64,000 nucleotides of DNA from Rhyacichthys aspro. Lineage: Eukaryota; Chordata; Actinopteri; Gobiiformes; Rhyacichthyidae. The translations under genes and the position numbers were made by a program. The stretch spans positions 14,189,982-14,253,981 of the forward strand of contig CM072168.1 in NCBI GenBank assembly GCA_036850595.1, in the 5' to 3' direction. This document shows, piece after piece, positions 24,373 through 36,544 of the stretch. Positions within the stretch are counted from its first letter, which is position 1, and every line of letters begins with the position of its first letter. The notes below the pieces were generated by a model that made no database searches, was not told where the DNA came from, and saw only the letters and a list, made by a program, of their open reading frames with translations.

Positions 24373-27300
24373 TGGCTTAATATTTGCTTCTCAGGGCTGC
24401 CATGTGATGAAAACATAAATATAGTATAAGTATAGAGTAGGCTAAACATCTTGTCTGTGGTAATACAGTTGGGTCAAGGTCACAGTAAAAAGGCTTTTCC
24501 TGTGGTTGTTTTAGCATTCATAACCATTCGAACAAACAACTAAAATGTAGATAAAACCCTGCCAAATTCTGTATTCCTCTCTGTATCCTAAATTAAAGTT
24601 AGGATTATAGCTCTTAGCATAGTTTGCAAATGTTTCACGGCAATATCAGCCAGTTTAGAGAGGATAAAACAAAGATCAGAGGAACAGTGACTCTCATTAG
24701 TTCAATAGAATCACTTCACTGTCCTTAAAGTGGAATTGTGGTAGAATCAAAAATCAGAACCGAAATTAGAGGTATAAAATTTAAAGTTTTTAAATGTGGC
24801 TAATGACTTTCTATGGCAGTGCCAACCATAGACGCCAACCAAACAGTGAATAATATTCTGTGAGTACGGTCCATCAGAGACTTGCTTGCTTCTTCAATGT
24901 TTGTGCAGTGTTTTTTTTTCAAACAACTGGACGTCACCATCGAATATACAAGTTGAATGAATTTTTTACCAGTCTGATATATTGCGAGTAAAAATATGTG
25001 CACAAAAGAAACAAAGTATTCAAATGTTGGATCACAAGGCCATATTTCCACAAAGATAAGCTCAAGTTTACAAAAAAGATACGAATTCCAAATGTGCAAT
25101 ATGCCGCTCTGTCAGTCACTGATAATTCCTGTAAACATGATTACAATGAGCACTTCAGTAACCTGTGATACCGACTGCCTTTTATTTCCCTGACAACTCA
25201 TCCCAGACACATACAGCATTCTCAGACCCCATCAAGTGAAGGGCATTTTGTCAATAATTTAAAAAAAAAAAAAAATGCACTTGCTATTCATTGCTTGGAA
25301 TACGACGGCCACATCCTCGCTTAGTTTCTCATTAGGCATTCTGCTGTGTTCCTCCGAGGATTATCCACCTGGAGCAGTTGGCTGTCACTCTGGCTGCTGT
25401 AAAGCCAAGGGGAAACCCAAGGGAACGCTGTGGCTCTGCCTTTCTGAAATGGTACAGTATCAGCCTGAGCAAGGACAAGACCCATCAATATTAGTCTGTC
25501 ATCTTATCTGATAGAGACAAGCACTGTGCTGAATCACCAAGCTCAGAATGAGCGCTGTGTTTCGTGATGCACTCCTCTTCCCTCTTCTCGATGAATATGA
25601 ATGGCCTCCCTACTTCGGTAACTTCTCCAACTTTTTCATGTACTTTGCAAAATTGAAGTGGTGCATTCATTGAAGCAAACAAAAGAAAGTAGACACCAGG
25701 AATGCTAAGAGTGAGAAAGTAAATAAGCCACGATGGAACACTATTATTACCAGGCTACACAGGGGTGAGAAATAGTTTTTTTTTCATTGCATTTTAGCCT
25801 CTTGTCCTGCACACAAGCAAGTAGTATTTTATCTGACAGACACTTTTATGTTTACTGTGTTACATGTTGGTAGATTAATCTCAGATTAATGTTTTTGTGA
25901 TAGCAAAACAAATCATTAATGGTGGCCACAACAAAAGTTACAGTTTATGTACTGTATGTGTGGACGTTTTATTTCCACAAATCCAGTAAAACTGAACTTT
26001 TTGTAAGTGCTGTCATGTCTCCCATTTGCACATGTTCCTTGTTTTTGGTGTAATGATATCTACATAATATCATAGCATATCCATGGTAACGGCATAAATA
26101 ATAAAATCAGGCGCAATACTGGCTTACAAAACAAATTATGAGTTAAACACCAATGGCCTATCCGTACAAATTAATAACTTTAATAAATTAGAATGTTTGC
26201 CTCTGTTACTAGTGTATTGTTTATTTTCCCCTTGTGGCCTAAAGGACTTGTGAAAGTGTTTTAACAGTTGTGTCACGTAGATAGATATATTTTAGAAAAG
26301 CTCTTTAGAAAATATTTTTTTAAAATACCAGCCCATCCATAGAGAGATTTGGATTTGAATTAAAATGAATTTTAAATCAAGGCCAGCCGAGACCAAATGC
26401 AGCAATCCCTTCCAGCCATTTGTCATTGTTAAAGACGCCCTTAAAATTCTGGTTTTGCTTTGTCTTGTTCCGCAGTGGTCTTAGTAAAGACCTGGTTAGT
26501 GTGGCCTTGACTATAAGACTGTGCTCAGTGGTGAGAAACGAAATCCAATAATTAGAGACCCCAACTTTGACTATTTAAACCCCACATGTGGTTAAATCCT
26601 TGATAGAAGGTGGTGTATTTTAAGTTAAAATACAGCTAGGGGTTAAAAAACAATTAGCATGCAGAAATAATATTTTAGATTTAGCTTTCAGTGTCCTCAC
26701 TTTGGCATCTCTCCATGATTAAAAGCTTTACATCCTTAACGTTTCACCCTCATTAAGGTACACGCCTCTCAGACACAAGAGTTGCCCCAGACACTCAACC
26801 CTGTTCAATCCAGGTCCAGACCACCCCTGTCATCCATCTTGTTTCTTGTTAAACACTATTAATTGTGCACACATGTACTGTGGGGCATTGTTTATTAATT
26901 CACATCCTGTGCCCATTAGGTGCTATCAAGCATCTCTCGACAAATGGCTCCCCATTAGACAGGCCGGCCTACTAATGAGTCATCAGGGCATGAGGCTCCT
27001 ACTACAAAGACAGGAATACACTTGTTACATTTCTCTGCTATTGATTAAATGCCTTCTAATATAAATCCATATAGTATTATTTAGAACATACTCCATAAAC
27101 AAATAATCAAAACATTCATCTGCAAACAGATTTTTTTCCAACATGTTACCTATGTACACCTATGTTAAGCCTTTCTAGATTGTACCATATTGTAAATGTT
27201 GGCTTCTGCCGTCAGCCCATTGGAGTCCTTTGTTTGATGGGCCTCCAAATTTTGATGCAAAAATTAAATGACTGAAGAACAACACAAACCATAACCATAT

Positions 27301-27651
27301 CTGTCAGTCTTGCAGAATTTGCCAATAGTTTGATGTGACTTCTATTTCTGTAGCATAAAATGTCAAATGAAAACTGTGAAGTAGTAAAGCCTAGCCACAC
27401 AATTTGACAGTTCCATCATTTTAAAACTAGGAAGAAAAGCTACTTTATAACCCACGCTGCAGGAGCAATTTCAGTTGTAATGACGGGTAGGGCAATTTTG
27501 CCATCCATCTTCTCTGCAAGGAAAAATAAACAAGGACTGGCACAAGTAAGTAAAGATGAGTTGAGCAAGAATTGCACAGTTATTACCCAATATTAGTGCT
27601 TAAATTATTCATTTGTTTTCTCTGTAAATCCATCACATTTGAAATTACAAA
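24373..27651. other. AT-rich non-coding stretch, no gene seen
   Basis: No gene is supported; open frames stay below about 100 codons. There is an A run at 25261-25275 and a GC-richer patch near 25300-25460. A weak GGTCTTAGTAAAGACC-containing fragment at 26470-26530 may belong with the CAAGACC-type repeats. A possible regulatory patch at 26870-27010 is listed separately. Confidence 0.65.
26870..27010. promoter_or_regulatory. possible distal regulatory element with AP-1 motif
   Basis: The patch is less AT-rich and has few long homopolymers. It carries the perfect palindrome AGGCCGGCCT at 26961-26970. Six bases on is TGAGTCA at 26976-26982, the AP-1 consensus, preceded by a TAAT homeodomain core. 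Conservation cannot be judged from one sequence, so the enhancer role is inference. Confidence 0.18.
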
Positions 27652-27653
27652 TA

Positions 27654-28233
27654 CAGTGGTCCCTCGTTTATCGCGGGGGTTACGTTCCAAAAATAACCTG
27701 CAATAGGGGAAATCCGCAAAGTAGTCAGCTTTATTTTGTACAATTATTATATATGTTTTAAGGCTGTAAAACCCCTCACCACACACTTTATACACTCTTC
27801 TCAGACAGGCATTAACATTTTCTCACATTTCTCTCTTGTTTAAACACTCTCAAAGTTCAAACCTTAGCATCTTCCTCTGTCTTTTGGGTGCGACCGCAGG
27901 TGCCTTTGTCGGTGCAGAACGTTTCGTCGACATTGTGGGTTTTGTCGGGGAGAAAACTTGCAAACATACAGCACTTCAGAGTCACACTGCTAGCGATCGA
28001 ATATTTATGTAAATTTGGCAAGCCGAACGCATTCTGTACTGTACAGGAGACACGGCACGGAGGAGATTGATTGACAATGGTCTACAGTCCCTTAGCCAAT
28101 CAGGACGCAGAACACAATGCACGTTCATACGCTGTAAAAAAAAAACAACAAAAAAAACCATGCAAAATTGCACTAAAAAAATCAGTGAAACAGCGAGGCC
28201 GCGAAAGGTGAACGTTATAGCGAGGGATCACTG
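27654..28233. mobile_element. non-autonomous Tc1/mariner-class (Tigger/pogo-like) element
   Basis: The left end reads CAGTGGTCCCTCG and the right end is CGAGGGATCACTG; as inverted repeats these match at 12 of 13 positions. The element is flanked by TA on both sides (27652-27653 and 28234-28235), the target duplication of Tc1/mariner-class transposons. The left end continues into TTTATCGCGGGGGTTACGTT and the right end contains CAGCGAGGCCGCGAAAGG, the CG-rich sub-terminal style I associate with vertebrate Tigger/pogo elements. The 580-bp element has no transposase frame, so it would have needed enzyme from elsewhere. Several sub-terminal CpG positions are kept while others look decayed. The superfamily call is strong from ends plus TA; the Tigger assignment is from memory. 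Confidence 0.85.
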
Positions 28234-28235
28234 TA

Positions 28236-30294
28236 CACTATCTGTACTTTTATATTTATAAGATTAAATGTAAATCAGAAAAGATCAAATGCAGTCCTGT
28301 TATACTGTTACATTAAAAAACCAGATGCACATGTTTAATCTTATATGCTACAGACCTAAACTCTGTGTAGGTCCTTGCGTGGCCTTTCCTCCATCACTCA
28401 TCATATTAAGCATAAAGCTTACACACCAAAATTGTGTTCAGAAAAATCAAAGTACACATTACCTATGTTTATTGTGTGCAGTGTTGGTGCAGAGACCTAG
28501 GCAAAAATTAAATCTGAAACCACACACAAAATAGTGTTTGTGATCTTGTTCTCACTTCCTGATCAAAATTATTTATTTTTAAACATTTTTATTGCTACTT
28601 GTTTTGTTTTAAAAAGAATAAATCAACATCAAATCAATAAAGTGGCCTTGGAAGTGACCCCTTCATTACAAAGCAAGTCACGAGCTGACTAAGATTAATG
28701 ACAGACATTATGGACAGGGAAACTGGATGTTCATTTGCTGACCAACATCCTGCCCTTAGCTCAGCTCATTCATTATAGTTAGACTACCAACTTTAATTAT
28801 GATCAGCCGTTATTGAACCTGGCCTATTGTCATTAGTGCAGCACTATAGTCAGAATTAATTTACTCAGACATGAATGCATTTAAAACATGATGGTAAATG
28901 TACACTCAGAGTATGTATGCTGTACAGGATTCATGCTAATGTGATGACAGTATAACAGTGCAGTTAGAACCACTGGCTATCTATCACTTGGGCTGCACTT
29001 GAGAATTATTTTCTGAACTGCTGTAAATGCATCACTGGGCTCTTTTAAATTTTACAACCTCCATTATGCTACAAGGCAACTTCACTTATTCTCATGCCCT
29101 TTTGCAGTGACATGGCCTATCAGTCATGAAGAAAACTTGACATTACAACAATGTATTGGATGGAGCTACGAAGACTGTGGAGTTTTGTACATCCTGCCGA
29201 CGGCAAAAATAAACCAGTAAGATGGAGGATTGGTTGAGGCAGTTACTAAAGTTGTACACGGCAAAGTTGGATAAGTTACTTTCTTGTGTTAAGTATTCAT
29301 GTGATAAATAACATACACAGGCACAAAATATTCAATTGCTGCAATTTTTTACCATATAAAGGCAACGACAAAGTAGGCAATCTACAACAACCCTGTCTGC
29401 AAGCACAAACGAGGAGATGAGAGTCCAACACTGAATTCCTTGGCCTCCTAGTATTATATCTGGATGGGCTTCTAAATGTATTGTGATTGTCCTTGGTGTA
29501 TGCCCTACAATTCTATTCAAAGGTCACTGTAAGAAAAAGATGCTTTGTGAAACTTCAAGGAAGCAAAACCCAGTCTTCTATATAATTACATTGTCATTGA
29601 CCGCCTCTGGACCTTTTATCATTATTAATTTCTTTGGTGATTCACACAACAATAAAAAAATCTTTTCTATTTCCAGTTTAAAAGGACAAAGACACAGCAT
29701 GGAAACTGACATTGCTCTTCCTTGTTGTAGGTCTCATCACTCGCTGCATGTGCAATAAAGTGCTAATGCAGATTAGTTGCATATGAACATGAATAATCAG
29801 AGGCTGAGCTTTATCAACACAGCATATCAAACAGGCAACATTAAGCTGAGTCACATAAAAATTAAAGGAGGAATTAGCATGAGCACTCCACAAGCATGAG
29901 CCCATACTCTTCCACTGACTCTTTTGCATCTGTAGAGTATAAAGGAAATACCAAGACATTAAAAATTATGGCATTGCTTCTAGCATTTCTGCACGGATCA
30001 TTGAACTGTTTCATGTTTTAATGATTCAGACTGAAGTAACCCTTCAATATCCCTGTAAGTAAGATATGCCCTTTAATCATCTGTCTCTTGTGAGCAGCCG
30101 TATACCAGACATAAGATATTACCATGTTTTTACCGACTACTATGTACTGTACTACTATTATGTACTATGTACTACAACATATAATCCACACAAGGAAAAA
30201 GAAAGGAGGTAACTGATTGGTTCACTGCATGTTTATAAAGTTTTCTCCACTTTATGTCACCAAACAAAGGGTGCTGTATGGTTGACAATTTGAT

Positions 30295-30300
<6 letters not shown>
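28236..30300. other. AT-rich non-coding stretch, no gene seen
   Basis: Nothing gene-like was recognised. Open frames are at most about 93 codons. An imperfect repetition of TGTAC/ACTATGTACT words occurs at about 30125-30180. An AATAAA word in minus-strand sense lies just beside the TA microsatellite at 30295, but no transcript ending there is supported. Confidence 0.68.

Positions 30301-30334
<34 letters not shown>
30301..30334. repeat. (TA)17 dinucleotide microsatellite
   Basis: Seventeen uninterrupted TA units are seen directly. The array also creates the isoleucine/tyrosine run in the open minus-strand frame at 30172-30432, which is therefore not a gene. Confidence 0.97.
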
Positions 30335-30340
<6 letters not shown>

Positions 30341-30418
30341 TATACGATTAACCAAAAATGATTTTGTAGCCCTTTTTGAGAGATACTCAAAACTGGTAAG
30401 AATACTTCTTTAGCAGTC

Positions 30419-32518
30419 TTAGTTTGAGTCATTTATATTGTGAATGTTGTTAGGTACCTCAGACTCTGCCATTTCTGCATCTGTGAAATGAAGAATCATT
30501 GGTGGCCTGTTGGATCTGTGGATGGTGTTGTGGAGATTGTCTATTACCACACTATTCTAGCCATCTGCTGTCATGTCACTTCATCTGGTATGATAATACC
30601 TTCCTTTGCCACTTGAGGAAACAAGTTTTTTCTGATTTGATTCCTGATTCATAATATCTGCTATGCTGTAACACTTGCTTCATGCATGTTCAAGATGTTC
30701 CTTTGAAGTGCTGCTTTTTTGCTTCGGAAGCCAGCATCTCTTGTCTCTTGGTACTTTCTCTTGTCTGCTGTGATGTTTGCTTTTTTGAAAGTCGCTTGGT
30801 CCCCTTGTGCTCCTCTGCATCATCTTCCATTCCTTATCAGTGAATATTATGGTAATACTTCTTGGGATACTGCTTGTCAGTGTGTGTCTCAGCATTCTGA
30901 CACCGTATGAACCAGGCCCTCCAAGGCTTTCATTCAGAATGAAATTTATTGGGTAGGGAAGGTTTACCTATGACACTGCCTCTGCCTTTAGTGTTAAATT
31001 AGTCTCTATATCCAGACAGCACTCATCAGTCAACAGTTATGTGTATTTCCATTGAGACAAGTCTTTTGAAACATCAAGAGACTAAATGACCCGCACTCTG
31101 CAGTAATAATGACTGATCACTGATAAGCAAGTTTAAAATAAGATACATTTCTAGAATTCCCCTATATTTACATCATGTGTTTAACATGCGACAAGGTCTT
31201 TGATAGATCTGCACAGTTAGGGAGACTTGTGACATGCAGAGTAGTTCTTACATAATGTAGTAAACATATTCCTTGTGATATTTTAGATTTCATAGGAGCA
31301 GATCCATGCTGATACTACAACTGTTCAATAGTTTGTGTAGTCTTACTTGGTAACCATGATATTCACCCTAACAACACAATGAAGGGAACAACCTTTTCAA
31401 CATGGTCTAATTTGTAGGTTTCTTTATTCTACTATTGATCCATGTTCCCTTCCTCTGATATAGGACCATTCTAACATAGTGTGTTTATCCTCACTCATGG
31501 CCTACAGTTGTAACATACATGTATTGTTTTCCCCATGCTTGGACAGTCTGATCATGGCAGCTTGCTTATAAATTAGATGAGACTTCTCCTCTCTCACATC
31601 AAGAGTGGCAACGCCAAAACTATTTCTTGCACAATGCCCTTCACCTTTAAACCATCTCTGATAGATGTGATGTCGAGCCTGTCCTAATCGATCGTGGACA
31701 TCCTTTCATGGATAACATCTTTCCTTGTTATGGAGCCTGTTTTTTTATTGATGCAATTGTGGGGTTTATAACTTTTTCCGCTATGGAAGCATTTTTGGAA
31801 GACTTTGAATGATCAATACTGTCACCCTGTGTTGAGTGTTCCAATGTCTCTGGGTCCTGTGTATTGATGCTAAAGAAATTGAAGACATCCAAAGTGTCTC
31901 CTGCCTGTCTTTCGCTCTTACTCATCTCAGCATTAAGAGAAAAAAATCTCTATCAATACCCTACAGATACATGATACATGGTTTTGCATTTGTATGTGCA
32001 GGTTCAATTTGGTGTTTGGAAGTCCATGTAATATTTTGGCACATAATTTTTGTTGGCAAATAACAGGTGACAGGTAATTTTGTTTTCTTTTATAAGGGCA
32101 CACAAGTGTTACAGTTGTAGCTGGCAAGGGTTAAATTCTAATTTCACCCAGTTGTGATATCTTATCTTGCAGGTGTGTCAGTTCTCTCAGGCACCAAATC
32201 AGTTTCTTGGTTCTGTGAAACCATTTCAGGTTTTGCACAGATAAATTGATCCATCTGAGAAATTGTTAAGTACAGCATTGTCCCCGGCTGCAGACACCAC
32301 TGGGAAATCATAGGATTGTCCTCAGCAATGACATGAATGACGGCTCCAGCAGCCTCACTGAGAGTTTTAATCAGGCATGATGACAGGGAAGAGACGGAGG
32401 TGTGTAGAGCAGAATACAGAAGCAACACGACAGGGAAAAAAATCAGGACAATGACATGGATACAATGTTTATTCTGGCCTTTCTCTGATTTAACGATAGC
32501 CTGCAAAGCATTCAGCAC
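30419..32518 (-). pseudogene. possible decayed coding sequence, unrecognised, minus strand
   Basis: Read on the minus strand, this 2.1-kb stretch has hydrophilic, lysine/serine/glutamate-rich segments that pass from frame to frame and are interrupted by stops. An open run (32518 to 32162, GTG at its head) has a hydrophobic segment near residues 20-40. Next comes an ATG-led run of 65 codons (31925 to 31728). Then come segments around 31740-31630, 31620-31440 and 31370-31170, an ATG-led 71-codon run rich in K/R/S (30895 to 30680), and a last segment ending at a TAA at 30421-30419. I do not recognise any of it. Each open run alone is within chance length, and a purine-rich minus strand would itself give K/R/E-rich translations. 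It may be a decayed retrocopy, an eroded transposon gene, or nothing. Confidence 0.22.
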
Positions 32519-32539
32519 ACCTAAATTTCAGGGATGAGA

Positions 32540-33181
32540 GGAAGCTGTCGAATACTACTGCTCTCTGGGCTCTGGGCAAGTCATTTACTTGTTCACTCAG
32601 GTAAAAAAAAAAAAGTAAAAATGTTCCTTTTGGGGATATTTTAGATATACTATGGTCATTGCACACAGAATATTGATTTAAAAAGTTTTGGCCTGCCATT
32701 AATACTGAAGATGTTGAGGAAGTTTTAGAGTAACCTTTTTTTGTTGAGGACATGGCTGTCAGCAGGTGAACTGAAGCTGCTCACTTTAATATGTCATGTT
32801 GCTGTGTGCAGGATGTAGTGATGATGAGCCTTGTTTACTGGTTTAATACATTTTTTTCTTTTGTGTGGGCCAGTGAAGACAACACAGTTCCAAACCCTGT
32901 GCATCTTCTAGCTGGGTGTATTTTGCTTCTACAGTGTACGGTGGGAGCTTACAGTGCTCTCAAACCAATCTGTGTGCAATAACCAAAGATATTTTTGGTC
33001 TACAACGTTACAAAAGACGATTGCACATTGATTACACATTGGCAAATAGATTTGGGGTGTGTTATGTTGCCTTGTGTTCCCAGTATTTATTGAGTAATTT
33101 GGACGCTGCCGTTGCACAAAACAGGATGTGCACTTGCTTGTATTTACAGGTTCAGTCTTTTCATGCAGCTTTGCTACCTTG
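32540..33181. other. non-coding stretch, no gene seen
   Basis: AT-rich sequence with an A run near 32608-32620. Short open frames on both strands (up to 96 codons, 32916-33206 plus) give no recognisable protein. Confidence 0.6.
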
Positions 33182-33301
33182 CTCTAGAGCAGTCCCTCTC
33201 AAATAGTGGGGCGCGCCCGGTGCAATGCCGGGGTGGAGGGTGACCCCGGGGAATATGCTTTTTTTTTGCCGTACTACTATGAAATTTTTGAAACTCTAGA
33301 G
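33182..33301. mobile_element. hAT-type transposon remnant with 8-bp flanking duplication
   Basis: The 8-mer CTCTAGAG occurs at 33182-33189 and 33294-33301. Between them, 33190 starts CAGTCCCTCTCAAATAG followed by GTGGGGCGCGCCC, a strongly GC-rich block in AT-rich surroundings. This resembles the ends of hAT (Charlie/ZBED-like) elements, which start CAGNG...TCTCAAA and make 8-bp duplications. The right side lacks the expected inverted end: it is a T run and then AT-rich sequence ending TTTTTGAAA. The 104-bp piece is thus at best an internally deleted copy with one preserved end. CTCTAGAG is itself palindromic, so a chance repeat is possible. Confidence 0.5.
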
Positions 33302-36300
33302 TGCTCTTAGAGTGATTGAAATTTTCATAAAATCAGTGACAGAATTAAAGAATATTATGACCATGTGATCAAAAGGTTCACGCTAATCTTAGGACATACT
33401 GGAAGACTAGGTGTTACAGAAACTGAAAGATTTCAGTTTCAGGACTTTAGTCCAAATCAGTGGTATTGTGATGATGGCTCTGAATTATACATTAAAGCAA
33501 AGAACAGACCACTGGAAAATGTAACTGAGATGCAAAACCCAAACCATAAATACTTTATAGGACTGGCTCACTACAGATCAAACTTGGTACAGATTCTAGT
33601 AAACACAGTCAACAAATATGTAGTATATGTTTTACAATTTTAATGAGAACCTACTAAAATCCCAAACTACGCCTGGCACATCCAGACAATTTAGACATAT
33701 AAAACTAAGTTGTCATATTCTGTAGCTGTCATTACCTTGATGGATGTGCCTTTGATGATTTATGACTTGAACATGGCAAAACTGACAGAATGAGGATTGT
33801 ACAGTTATAGGCGTTTGTCAACGTCATAACATCCCAAGTTTCTCTGAGATGTCTACTCATTTTATTCATACCAGTTACTAAATTCTTGACATTTAGTTTA
33901 ACATTTCTCTGTTTTATCTTGAAAACTGCGTCTGTGTTTGTGATCTATCATCAAAGCCTTGGTCTAAAATGCGTGTTAGAGCTCAAGAACCTAGTGTTAA
34001 ACGGTTGTGTGTAAGGGTGTAAGTTTCTTAGCTTCCCTGTGAATTTCTGTCTTAAAAATGATGCCAGTAGACACTGACACCTATAAAATACGTGCTTCAG
34101 ACAGAGTGACACAATGCTATACGATTTAGATGTCAGAGCACAGACAACCATGACAGCAAATAGCTTAGTCGTGCTAAGTCTCTGAGGGGACAAAGAGAGG
34201 TGAGATAAAAGAGGCTAAAGGAAATCTCAGTTTGAAGCTTAAGCCTCAGAAACTGATGTCCTTTAAGTGTTCGGCTGCCCACACACTGTGACTGAGGCAG
34301 ACACCGTGGAAAGCGGCTTACAACTATTGTTGTGCTCTCAGCTGTAAAAAGTTGTACAAAAGCCAAGCAAAAAGGAATTCAGGAATGATACCGTGCTGCT
34401 ATGTGTCCGTTCCACTGGATAAACTTTCATGTGCTGATCCGAAATGTGATGTTGACATTTAAGCAAAGAGCCATGCTTGAATGCTAAATGTCTCACGCTG
34501 TGTTGTGACATTAAAGCAATTATTTCGTTTTTCCTTTTCATAGTTTTTTAAGGGTAAGAAATATCAAACTTAACGAATATGAATTTGAAATGATGTTTTG
34601 CGGGTCATGGTTTTAAAAAATTAATTCAAACTCCAAAAAATTACAGCCATTTTGAAAATTCTGTGGTACGTCTCAAATGGCTTATTTTCATCTCCTCAAA
34701 TCTTTACTCCTCAGTTGAAATGGAGCTTTTTTCTCAGTGCATCATCTTTACTGCTGTTCCAAAGCATTTAACGTGGTTCTTAAGATGTACCCACTGTGTC
34801 CACTTCTGTATGCGCTTTTGCTCATGTATTAAAAAAGAGGTCACATGTCTAATCCAGCTGGCGGCAGACACAGGTGTGCTAATGAGGACACAGGACACTG
34901 CACCTGTGTTAGAGTTTATTTATTGTCCAACATTTGGAAGAGGAAGCTGCCATTTTGCTGAATGTTTGTTGGATATATACAGCTTTTTACAGTTTTTTTT
35001 TTCTTGTGTGCACTTTGATGCCAACTTTACACATCTCTGTTCGGTTTGATAAACCAGGATAAAGAAAAACTGAGAGTCATTGTCATATGATAGGCAGCAT
35101 TTCCTTGTATAAGAGCACTTCCTTGATCCTGTGTTACTGAAGGTCATCCTGATTAAACATTTAAAGCACTTACTTCTAACCAAAGCCACAATTGTGAACA
35201 GTGTGTTTTGTTTGTGTCCTAGTTATGACTTGCATTTGCTATGTGCACTATCCCAAAAATAGCAAGGCACTATAATATCCTCCTAGCACACACTTGTACA
35301 TGCACACACACTGTTATTTCAGAACCACTAAGGAGCTGAACAACAGAGCCAAAGGGACTAACTGTCAGAGGAGTCTCCTACATGCATCAGTGCAACCTGA
35401 TGGTCCAGAACCTACATTTCTATAAGTGGACCTGACTAGGAGGAAGTGGTCTCAGCTCTGCTTCATCCTGTCCTTCTCAGTTACTGTGGCCTGCTTTTGC
35501 CAAGTGAGTAGCAGAGTGACAAGTTAATTTGATCACCCAGGTACATCAGAGACTGGCATATTACTACAATAAAATTACTGTTCGGAGTAAAGAACACAGA
35601 GCGTCTACAGCCAGCCTTTCCATCAAATGACAAAGTGCACTGAGCCATGTCCACATACATGCACAATACAAAGCAGACACGCCCAAGTGGAAACAATTCT
35701 AAATTAAATCCTGCGTATTGATGTTCTTTTCAATCTTAGATTGCCTAGCTATAGGGGGTATGCTTTTGAACCCATAGCGCTACATAGCCAACACAATCTG
35801 CCTGTTTACACAAAGAGTATATGACAGAGTAATTCATCTGTTGTTTGATGGATGCAATGGCTCCAGGCTGCAGTCCTATGAGACCACATTCCATTTGAAG
35901 TGCACTGATCCCGCCTGTCACTATCCTCTTAGCACATACAGTGTATGTTCCCAAACTATGTAATGTATGCCAGAAATAGAACGAATAAATTATTGACGCC
36001 AGGCTACACGCTGAATAATGGTGCCTGTATGGAGGTACTGAAATTGTGGTGATTAGGTGCATGAAGCAGCAAAAATGTTTCCCACAAATGTTTTTGTCAG
36101 TTAGAATCACATTTGAAATCAAGGTCAGTTGTTGTGGTATTAAAGTTTCATTTTTGCCCTTGTATAAATAAGAGCATCTGCATTCTGGACTGAAAATGAA
36201 AAGCTTTTCCAGAGCTTCAGGATGCTGGCCTTAATTTGAATATTTATGCCAGTGGTTATGAGGAAAGGAAAGATTGGACACTTTAACAGATGGATCCTTT

Positions 36301-36497
36301 TAATGGCTGCAAGTTAAAATTGTTATTCAGCAAAGGGTGCAAACTGAATTACTTAAACGTAAGTTGAAATGGAAGTGTCAGATGGTCCAGCCAAAGATGA
36401 GTTGAATGTCCAGCAGGCACAGGTGCATACAGCACTGTGCAAACATTTTAAGCCACTTTTCAGCCACAATTCAACTTTTGGTCTCAAGTGTATTTGA
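33302..36497. other. AT-rich non-coding stretch, no gene seen
   Basis: Open frames at 34663-35049 (plus, 128 codons) and 35745-36122 (minus, 125 codons) are within chance expectation, have cysteine/phenylalanine-rich compositions typical of translated AT-rich DNA, and match no protein I know. No repeats of note. Confidence 0.66.
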
Positions 36498-36544
36498 ATT
36501 GTATTGTATTATATTGCATTGTATTGTATTGTATTGTATTGTAT
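36498..36544. repeat. (ATTGT)n pentanucleotide microsatellite
   Basis: About nine units of ATTGT, with two variants (ATTAT, ATTGC) near the left end and pure copies at the right, directly visible. Confidence 0.92.

Noticed and set aside
30172..30432. Open minus-strand frame with a repeated isoleucine-tyrosine run
   Set aside because: The run is the translation of the (TA)17 microsatellite.
33400..33410. TGGAAGACTAG, identical to the first 11 bases of the miR-7 family
   Set aside because: Similarity stops right after these bases and no precursor-like hairpin is visible around it, so this is a chance match.
34663..35049. 128-codon open frame, plus strand
   Set aside because: Cysteine- and phenylalanine-rich translation without any known motif; length explained by chance.
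35745..36122. 125-codon open frame, minus strand
   Set aside because: Within chance length and not recognised; no splice context or start context of note.
36498..36544. CRISPR-like or other functional tandem array
   Set aside because: It is a simple pentanucleotide microsatellite without spacers. No CRISPR array exists in the window and none is expected in a vertebrate.
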